Part shown: positions 42,814-48,053 of the stretch, piece after piece
Numbering within the stretch: position 1 is the stretch's first letter
Layout of the letters: every line of letters starts with the position of its first letter
Source: Chitinophaga pinensis
GTDB lineage: Bacteria; Bacteroidota; Bacteroidia; Chitinophagales; Chitinophagaceae
Reading direction: 5' to 3'
Length of the DNA stretch: 48,053 nucleotides
Assembly (NCBI GenBank): GCA_945872085.1
Contig: CAMBYG010000006.1
Location: 1-48,053, forward strand
Made by a program: the position numbers and the translations under genes
Notes under the pieces: model-generated
The model's database searches: none
What the model was told of the DNA's origin: nothing
What the model saw: only the letters and a program-made list of their open reading frames with translations

Positions 42814-43593
42814 TTATTTGACATACGTTTGTCCAACAATAAAGTCATAAAAATAGATATCTATTATTTGGTCTGGCATCAATATGTTTTCTCTTTTTGC
42901 TTCCTCAGGGGTTAAGAATTGAACCAGACGATTAGCTTGTACGTTATTGTAGCAATATTCTAAAATTTTCTTTTCAAAAAAATCATTGCTAATACTAAAT
43001 GTTCTTGAATGCATTGGAATGTGATTAATTACAATTTTTTCACTGGCTTCCCATCTGGCCTGATGTAGTTGTTTGCTAATATCTTTATAGTCATATTGAA
43101 TAGTACCTGCTTTATTGAAGTCTATTAGAGCTTTTTTGGCATTTATTTTCCCACCCATACTCAGATAATCTATTCCTCGTTTGTAATAAAATTCGAGCGC
43201 TGTTTGCTTAGTTTGACTAAGTTTAATGCCAACTTCTTGTAGGTCTTTAACTACGTTTAAGCAAGCCGGACAGTATTTAATAGTTTGTTCTAAATTATAC
43301 AACGCAGTATAATTGTTTAAAAGTACATCGTAATAATTTTCTGTTTTAAAACTTTCGGCTTGCCTAATTGCATCTAAATGATTTTGGAGTGCAAGGGTAT
43401 AAGCATTTTTTAAAGTAATTTTTGCTTTGCTATTATTGGGTGCTTGTTTTAAGCGTTGTGCAGCTTTTACAACAGCTGCATCATAATTTCCTTTCTCAAA
43501 CATGCGTTTGCCACTTGAGCAAGCAGTTAAATTGAGGATAGAAATTGCTAAAATTAGCCTTGTGATATGTTGGGTAAATAATTTATATCGCAT
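42814..43593 (-). CDS. TPR lipoprotein, truncated by an in-frame stop
   Basis: 259 residues. A lipoprotein signal (LILAISILNLTAC, lipobox LTAC, Cys25) is followed by TPR-like helices ('MFEKGNYDAAVVKAAQRLKQAPNNSKAKITLKNAY', 'FYYKRGIDYLSMGGKINAKKALIDFNKAG'). The last residues 'IDIYFYDFIVGQTYVK' lead straight to TAA. With the downstream part the full protein would have about 387 residues plus one residue at the stop. Function unknown; it is predicted to be anchored in the outer or inner membrane facing the periplasm. It has a clear promoter element and is divergent from the S9 peptidase. Confidence 0.8.
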   Translation of the reverse strand: MRYKLFTQHITRLILAISILNLTACSSGKRMFEKGNYDAAVVKAAQRLKQAPNNSKAKITLKNAYTLALQNHLDAIRQAESFKTENYYDVLLNNYTALYNLEQTIKYCPACLNVVKDLQEVGIKLSQTKQTALEFYYKRGIDYLSMGGKINAKKALIDFNKAGTIQYDYKDISKQLHQARWEASEKIVINHIPMHSRTFSISNDFFEKKILEYCYNNVQANRLVQFLTPEEAKRENILMPDQIIDIYFYDFIVGQTYVK

Positions 43594-43614
43594 ATATCTT
43601 CTTTTTATGTTTTA

Positions 43615-43622
43615 CAAATATA
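43615..43622 (-). promoter_or_regulatory. Bacteroidota -7 element for the split TPR lipoprotein gene
   Basis: Minus strand TATATTTG; predicted leader about 18 bases. Confidence 0.65.
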
Positions 43623-43709
43623 CTCAACAATGAATAATAACATAAAAGTTTGAAGTAAAATAGCGTGTAAAGCCCTTGTTTATTTCTTATATTTCTTACC
43701 TTTTTTTAT

Positions 43710-43717
43710 TAAATTTG
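43710..43717 (+). promoter_or_regulatory. Bacteroidota -7 element for the S9 peptidase gene
   Basis: TAAATTTG on the plus strand; predicted leader about 16 bases. Confidence 0.6.
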
Positions 43718-43736
43718 TTAACTCCAATTAAAACAT

Positions 43737-45884
43737 ATGAAACCAATTTCAACCTTTCTTTTCGTTCTTTTATTTCCAGCAGTTCTGTTTTCTCAAAAAA
43801 AGATTTTTTCTATTGCTGAAGCAACCAATGGACTATCTACCAATTTAGCTTTACAAAATTTGAGACAAGTGAGTTGGCAGCCGGGCACTTCCAATTTATT
43901 TCATGTAGTTAGAACACAAAATGGAGATGCATGGGTGCGTATTCAATTGCCAAATGCTATTACAGACACGGTTTTAAGCTTAAAAGAGATCAATACCGAT
44001 TTGTTTAGAAAAGATTCGCTTAAGAACTTCCCTAATCTGCAATGGATTAGTGCTAATGAAGTATATTTTAGTTGGAAAAACTGTTTCTTTTTAGGGATGA
44101 AAGCCGATCGAAATTGGAATTTTATGCCATGGATTCAAATTTCAATGGAAGCAGAAAATATACACTTAGATGTAGCTACTAAAAATATTATTTATACAAT
44201 AAACAACAATTTGTTTATTACCTCAAAAGATAACATTACATACAATATTAGTGATATTCAAGATCCTAATATTATTTCTGGCAAAGCAGTACATAGAAAT
44301 GAATTCGGTATTGAAGAGGGTATTTTTATTAGTCCAAATTGCACTAAAATTGCCTACTATAAAATGGATCAAACTATGGTGGCAGATTATCCAATCGTTG
44401 ATTGGTCTGTAATGCCAGCAAAGTCAAGTACCATAAAATATCCTATGGCTGGTGCTACTTCTCATGAAGTGAGTATCCCAATATTCGATATTAAAACTCA
44501 GCGAACTACAGTTTTACAAATAGATGGTCCTGCAGATCAATATCTTACCTGTGTATCTTGGAAACCTGATGGTACTGGCATTTATGTAGGCGTATTGAAT
44601 AGAGCTCAAAATCATTTAAAATTAAATGAATACAATGCTACTACCGGTGCATTTGTAAAAACCTTGTTTGAAGAAAAAAATGACAAATATGTAGAACCTC
44701 AACATGAGTTAACTTTTGTGCCTGGCAAACCAAATGAATTTGTGTGGTGGAGCCAACGTGATGGTTTTATGCATTTGTACCTATACAATACAGATGGTAA
44801 AATGATGAGGCAACTTACTAAAGGTAATTGGATCGTAAATGAACTTGTGAGTGTTACTTCAGATAAGTTGTTTTTCACTAGTTCAAAAAAATCTCCGTTA
44901 GAAAAACAACTCAGTATGGTTATGCTTAAAAATGGTCAAATCAAAGATTTAACCAGTGCATCTGGCACCCATACGGTAAGTATGAACCATGACGGAACCT
45001 ATTTTTATGACTCCTATACAAATGATACGTTACCAAGAATCGCATATTTGGCTAATGTTCAATCCGGCAAATCAGATACGCTTTTAAATGCTAAAAATAC
45101 ACTTATTGATTACGGTAGACCCACTGTAAAATCTATTAATTTAAAAGCTTCTGATGGTTCCTTGTTATTCGCTAAAATGATTTTACCAACGCATTTTGAT
45201 AGTAGTAAAACGTATCCAGTAATTGTTTATTTATATAATGGACCGCATGTACAGCTCATTAAAAATTCCTTTCCTGCAAGTGGAAATTTGTGGTATGAAT
45301 ATATGGCTCAAAGGGGTTATATCGTATTTACCATGGATGGAAGAGGTAGTAGCAACCGTGGATTGCAATTTGAACAAGCCGTATTTAGACAATTAGGCAG
45401 TGTAGAAATGGAAGATCAATTACAAGGCGTTGCGTATTTAAAAAACCTAGCTTATGTAGATACCAATAGAATGGGTATTCATGGTTGGAGTTTTGGTGGT
45501 TTTATGACTACTTCATTTATGTTGCGCCATCCGGGAGTTTTTAAAGTAGGAGTAGCTGGTGGTCCGGTTTTGGATTGGAGTATGTATGAGGTGATGTATG
45601 GTGAGCGTTATATGGATACTCCTCAGGAAAATCCAGAGGGCTATGCAGCTAATAAGCTTACAGACAAAATAAAACAATTAAAGGGTAAATTGTTATTGAT
45701 TCATGGCACTTCAGACGATGTTGTAGTTATGCAACATTCTATCAATGCTATTAAAAAGAGTGTAGAAGAGGGTGTTCAGGTAGACTATTTCGTTTATCCC
45801 AATCATCTACATAATGTTAGAGGAAAAGATAGAGTGCATCTTATGCAAAAAATCACCGACTATTTCGATACCTATTTAAAATAG
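43737..45884 (+). CDS. S9 family prolyl oligopeptidase, dipeptidyl peptidase IV-like, exported
   Basis: 715 residues: a signal peptide (MKPISTFLFVLLFPAVLFSQ), an eight-blade-propeller DPP IV N-terminal domain ('EEGIFISPNCTKIAYYKMDQTMVADYPIVDW', with the double-Glu-like 'GIEEGI'), and an alpha/beta-hydrolase domain. The nucleophile is Ser585 in HGWSFGGFM; the acid is Asp660 in HGTSDDVV; the histidine is in 'YPNHLHNVRG'. DPP IV-type enzymes remove N-terminal X-Pro or X-Ala dipeptides outside the cytoplasm, fitting a peptide-feeding lifestyle. The length is usual. Its stop overlaps the end of converging dapB, inside which its terminator seems to lie. Confidence 0.94.
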   Translation: MKPISTFLFVLLFPAVLFSQKKIFSIAEATNGLSTNLALQNLRQVSWQPGTSNLFHVVRTQNGDAWVRIQLPNAITDTVLSLKEINTDLFRKDSLKNFPNLQWISANEVYFSWKNCFFLGMKADRNWNFMPWIQISMEAENIHLDVATKNIIYTINNNLFITSKDNITYNISDIQDPNIISGKAVHRNEFGIEEGIFISPNCTKIAYYKMDQTMVADYPIVDWSVMPAKSSTIKYPMAGATSHEVSIPIFDIKTQRTTVLQIDGPADQYLTCVSWKPDGTGIYVGVLNRAQNHLKLNEYNATTGAFVKTLFEEKNDKYVEPQHELTFVPGKPNEFVWWSQRDGFMHLYLYNTDGKMMRQLTKGNWIVNELVSVTSDKLFFTSSKKSPLEKQLSMVMLKNGQIKDLTSASGTHTVSMNHDGTYFYDSYTNDTLPRIAYLANVQSGKSDTLLNAKNTLIDYGRPTVKSINLKASDGSLLFAKMILPTHFDSSKTYPVIVYLYNGPHVQLIKNSFPASGNLWYEYMAQRGYIVFTMDGRGSSNRGLQFEQAVFRQLGSVEMEDQLQGVAYLKNLAYVDTNRMGIHGWSFGGFMTTSFMLRHPGVFKVGVAGGPVLDWSMYEVMYGERYMDTPQENPEGYAANKLTDKIKQLKGKLLLIHGTSDDVVVMQHSINAIKKSVEEGVQVDYFVYPNHLHNVRGKDRVHLMQKITDYFDTYLK

Positions 45885-46607
45885 GGGATTGTTTTTAAAA
45901 AGGACATCTTTCATCGTAAAGATGCCTTTTTTATTTTGTATAAACTCAGCTGCTAATACCGCACCTAAAGCAAATCCGTTTCTGTTATGTGCAGTATGTT
46001 TTATACTAATATCATCGATAGAAGAGGAATAGGTAATTTCATGCGTGCCTGGTGCTGGATCTTCTCTAATGGCTTCAATTGGTATAATAGCTTCATCATT
46101 AGTAGCGCCCAAATGCCAATGTTTTTTGTTTTTATTTTGCTCTATGATTTGTTCTGCTATACTTATAGCTGTTCCACTTGGAGCATCTTTCTTTTCAGTG
46201 TGATGAGTTTCTTTAATTTGGATTGCATAATCAGCATAATTATTCATCATATTTGCCAAATACGAATTCAATTCAAAAAATAAATTAACCCCTATACTAA
46301 AGTTGGAGGCTATTAAGAATGCCGTATTATATTGAGCTGTCGCCAATTCAACCGAACCAATATGTTCTTTCCAACCGGTAGTGCCACAAACTACTGGAAT
46401 CTGTTTCTTTAGGCATTGCATTACATTTTCCTTAGCGGATGTTGGATTAGTAAATTCAATAGCCACATCAATAGCATAGTTATCCAATTGGTCTAGTTGA
46501 TCAGCATTATTACTATTGATTTTTAGAACAATTTGGTGACCGTGTTGAAGAGCAATTTGTTCAATGGCTTTCCCCATTTTCCCATATCCTATAAGCGCTA
46601 TATTCAT
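45876..46607 (-). CDS. dapB: 4-hydroxy-tetrahydrodipicolinate reductase
   Basis: 243 residues starting MNIALIGYGKMGKAIEQIA (NAD(P)-binding motif), with 'PVVCGTTGWKEH', the catalytic 'ETHHTEKKDAPSGTAISIAEQI' (His-His and Lys), and 'RNGFALGAVLAAEFI'. It reduces the dihydrodipicolinate precursor in the lysine/diaminopimelate pathway that feeds peptidoglycan. The frame runs to 46652, but the family start and the end of ubiA at 46612 favour the ATG at 46607. It is last in the DUF1573-ubiA-dapB operon. Confidence 0.95.
   Translation of the reverse strand: MNIALIGYGKMGKAIEQIALQHGHQIVLKINSNNADQLDQLDNYAIDVAIEFTNPTSAKENVMQCLKKQIPVVCGTTGWKEHIGSVELATAQYNTAFLIASNFSIGVNLFFELNSYLANMMNNYADYAIQIKETHHTEKKDAPSGTAISIAEQIIEQNKNKKHWHLGATNDEAIIPIEAIREDPAPGTHEITYSSSIDDISIKHTAHNRNGFALGAVLAAEFIQNKKGIFTMKDVLFKNNPLF
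45897..45937. terminator. Terminator-like hairpin inside the 3' end of dapB
   Basis: CATCTTT (45905-45911) pairs with AAAGATG (45918-45924) around CATCGT. The stem then continues with GG/CC past one bulged A and AAAAA/TTTTT. A T-rich run follows on the plus strand. It sits 13 bases after the S9 stop and within dapB codons, so it could end the S9 transcript. Confidence 0.7.
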
Positions 46608-46611
46608 AAAG

Positions 46612-47484
46612 CTATTTTGAAAAGAAGATTGATAATATTGTAAAAAAGGCAAAGACTAAACTGGCAATTCCATTAGTAGTGCCAAACGCTAAATTAATTC
46701 TGCTTAAATCGTTAGGCTTCACAATCTTGTGTTGGTATATTAATAAAGCAATAAAAATAGAAGCACCAATCCAATAACTATAATTTAAATTACTATAAAA
46801 ACCTATGCCAACTATCAGTGCAGCAGTAATAAAATGAACTATTATAGAAAGTTTCAATGCTTTAGTAATGCCCAATTGCGATGGTATTGAAAATAATTGC
46901 TCCGATTTATCAAATTCCTCATCTTGAAGTGCATACATGATATCAAATCCAGCTACCCATGTAAATACCGTAATGGAAAATAGAATTGGCAATAATGAAA
47001 ACGCACCCGCAACGGCTAGGTATGCACCAATGGGAGCAAGCGATAAGCCAATGCCCAATACAAAGTGGCACAGGCTTGTAAACCGTTTTGTGTAGCTATA
47101 AAATAAAATTGTAAATAAAGCAATAGGGGATAAGTAAAAGCAGATAGCATTGATATAAAAAGTAGTAGCAATAAATAAAACACAATTTATTAGTACAAAG
47201 TATAGTGCCTTTTGCTCCGATATTATGCCAGCTGGAATTTCTCTAGAAGCGGTACGAGGATTTTTTGCATCAATTTTTCGGTCTATATATCTATTAAAGG
47301 CCATTGCGGCACTTCTTGCAAATATCATACATAAAACGACTAGAAAAAACAGCTTAATCTTTGAAGTGTTTGAAAAAATTTCAACATCTTTTATAGCTAA
47401 AGAATAACCTATTAACGCAAAGGGTAATGCAAAAATGGTATGGCTAAATTTAATTAAGGATAAATATTGACGAAGTTTTTGCAT
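46612..47484 (-). CDS. UbiA family prenyltransferase (probable MqnP/UbiA type)
   Basis: A 290-residue membrane protein with about eight or nine helices. The prenyl-diphosphate motif is 'NRYIDRKIDAKNPRTASREIPAG', matching N-x-x-x-D-x-x-x-D; a second Asp-rich loop is 'DIMYALQDEEFDKSEQL'. The motif 'KNPRTASREIPAG' and 'FALPFALIGY' fit the 4-hydroxybenzoate-prenyltransferase-like proteins that act in menaquinone synthesis (MqnP of the futalosine route) in many Bacteroidota. Which quinone precursor is used cannot be told from this gene alone. It lies between DUF1573 and dapB, with two- and four-base gaps. Confidence 0.88.
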   Translation of the reverse strand: MQKLRQYLSLIKFSHTIFALPFALIGYSLAIKDVEIFSNTSKIKLFFLVVLCMIFARSAAMAFNRYIDRKIDAKNPRTASREIPAGIISEQKALYFVLINCVLFIATTFYINAICFYLSPIALFTILFYSYTKRFTSLCHFVLGIGLSLAPIGAYLAVAGAFSLLPILFSITVFTWVAGFDIMYALQDEEFDKSEQLFSIPSQLGITKALKLSIIVHFITAALIVGIGFYSNLNYSYWIGASIFIALLIYQHKIVKPNDLSRINLAFGTTNGIASLVFAFFTILSIFFSK

Positions 47485-47486
47485 AA

Positions 47487-47972
47487 TTATTTAATAAGAA
47501 CATTAAATCCAATAGATAAGCTACCACCTTCGTGATTGCTATATATCAATACATTTTTTTGATTTTGGCCAATTCTATTATGGCTATCAAATTCTAATAA
47601 TATAGAATCTGTTTGGCCTGATGCTATTGGGTATTTGGGATAGCTTGGAACGGTGCAACCACATGATGCAACTGCTTTAGCAATGATAAGCGCTTGATTG
47701 CCTGAGTTTTTAAATTTGAAATAATGTTTTAAAATTGCCCCCTCGGTTGTATCAGAAAAATTATAATTTGTTTCTTCGAAGGTCAATCTCGTTTTGGGCA
47801 TTTGGTTTACTTGCTCTATAATTGGGTCCTGCATAGGATCTAACTGCTCAGTCTCTTTAAACTTGTTAATTAAGGCTGTTTTGCTCACTCCGCTTAATTC
47901 TATAAGGCATATAGTGAAGAGAGAAAGGCTAGCAATTGTTAATAAAGCTGTTTTTAATGCTGCTGAATTCAT
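47487..47972 (-). CDS. DUF1573 domain protein, membrane-anchored
   Basis: 161 residues: an N-terminal hydrophobic anchor (about 5-27, no lipobox), a linker, and a DUF1573 Ig-like domain from about 62 ('LTFEETNYNFSDTTEGAILKHYFKFKNSGNQALIIAKAVASCGCTVPSYP'), with the hallmark SCGCT and 'PIASGQTDSILLEFDS'. It faces the periplasm; function unknown. It is first in the DUF1573-ubiA-dapB operon. The nearest promoter-like string (minus strand TATCTTTA at 47977-47984) departs from TAnnTTTG at the last base and lies only four bases before the ATG. Confidence 0.88.
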   Translation of the reverse strand: MNSAALKTALLTIASLSLFTICLIELSGVSKTALINKFKETEQLDPMQDPIIEQVNQMPKTRLTFEETNYNFSDTTEGAILKHYFKFKNSGNQALIIAKAVASCGCTVPSYPKYPIASGQTDSILLEFDSHNRIGQNQKNVLIYSNHEGGSLSIGFNVLIK

Positions 47973-48053
47973 GTTGTAAAGATACTATTTTATTATATGT
48001 TCAACCTAATTTCATATTTCTAGGTCTATATGTATGTAAACCGTTTTTATTTT

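Noticed and set aside
1-48053. Mobile elements, phage genes, CRISPR, tRNA or rRNA genes and known defence systems
   Set aside because: None could be supported: no transposase, integrase, terminal inverted repeats, regular spacer array or tRNA-like cloverleaf was seen on reading both strands.

Overview
The window is a compact, AT-rich chromosomal segment of a Bacteroidota bacterium, most likely family Chitinophagaceae or a close relative. The evidence is a TAnnTTTG promoter element before many genes, a PorW/SprE-type type IX secretion (T9SS) protein, a secreted protein with a T9SS C-terminal sorting domain, DUF4249 and DUF1573 proteins, AtpZ, bacillithiol synthase BshA and a Bacteroidota-style acyl-carrier/biotin gene order. 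No rRNA, tRNA, CRISPR array, insertion sequence or prophage was seen. No gap between genes exceeds about 215 bases.

Layout, left to right. 1-2.5 kb: the 5' part of peptidase T, divergent from a MarC-family membrane protein and a THUMP/methyltransferase RNA-modifying enzyme. 2.5-6.3 kb (minus): a secreted M13 peptidase, a SprT-like protein, and a remnant of the conserved 'M23 peptidase-AtpZ-small membrane protein' locus that in relatives runs into the ATP synthase operon. 6.4-14.2 kb (plus): the PorW/SprE homologue, the RelA/SpoT (p)ppGpp enzyme, an M32 carboxypeptidase and a small membrane protein. 14.2-19.3 kb (minus): thioredoxin reductase, a DUF4249 lipoprotein, an L,D-transpeptidase and the tyrosine-catabolic pair hmgA-hpd. 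19.3-27.4 kb (minus): DUF445, rfbA-rfbB (first steps to dTDP-rhamnose), accC-accB-efp, and rimO-der. 27.5-31.2 kb (plus): a PNGase F-like T9SS cargo protein, a TPR protein and tilS. Then come rlmH (minus), an aminotransferase, malic enzyme and a flavoprotein (plus). 36.6-39.1 kb (minus): a lone OppC-type permease and a carboxypeptidase Q-like M28 peptidase. 39.2-48 kb: bshA, an AhpD-like protein, an amino-acid permease, a TPR lipoprotein gene split by an in-frame stop, an S9 peptidase, and the operon DUF1573-ubiA-dapB.

Most of the content is housekeeping: stringent response, translation and tRNA/rRNA modification, fatty-acid initiation, lysine/cell-wall precursors, quinone and low-molecular-weight thiol synthesis. 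Around it sits a protein-degrading and secretory component: six peptidases (PepT, M13, M32, M28, S9, plus the SprT-like protein), a T9SS component and a T9SS cargo.

The strongest points for follow-up are: (1) elongation factor P has an arginine tip loop (Arg32, NKTARSAA) like the EarP-rhamnosylated EF-P of Pseudomonas rather than the usual PGKG, and it lies near rfbA/rfbB; (2) a TPR lipoprotein gene has one in-frame TAA at 42814-42816 followed by 128 further open codons in the same frame; (3) the M23/AtpZ/ATP-synthase locus is eroded; (4) PorW/SprE carries a basic DS-repeat extension of about 230 residues.
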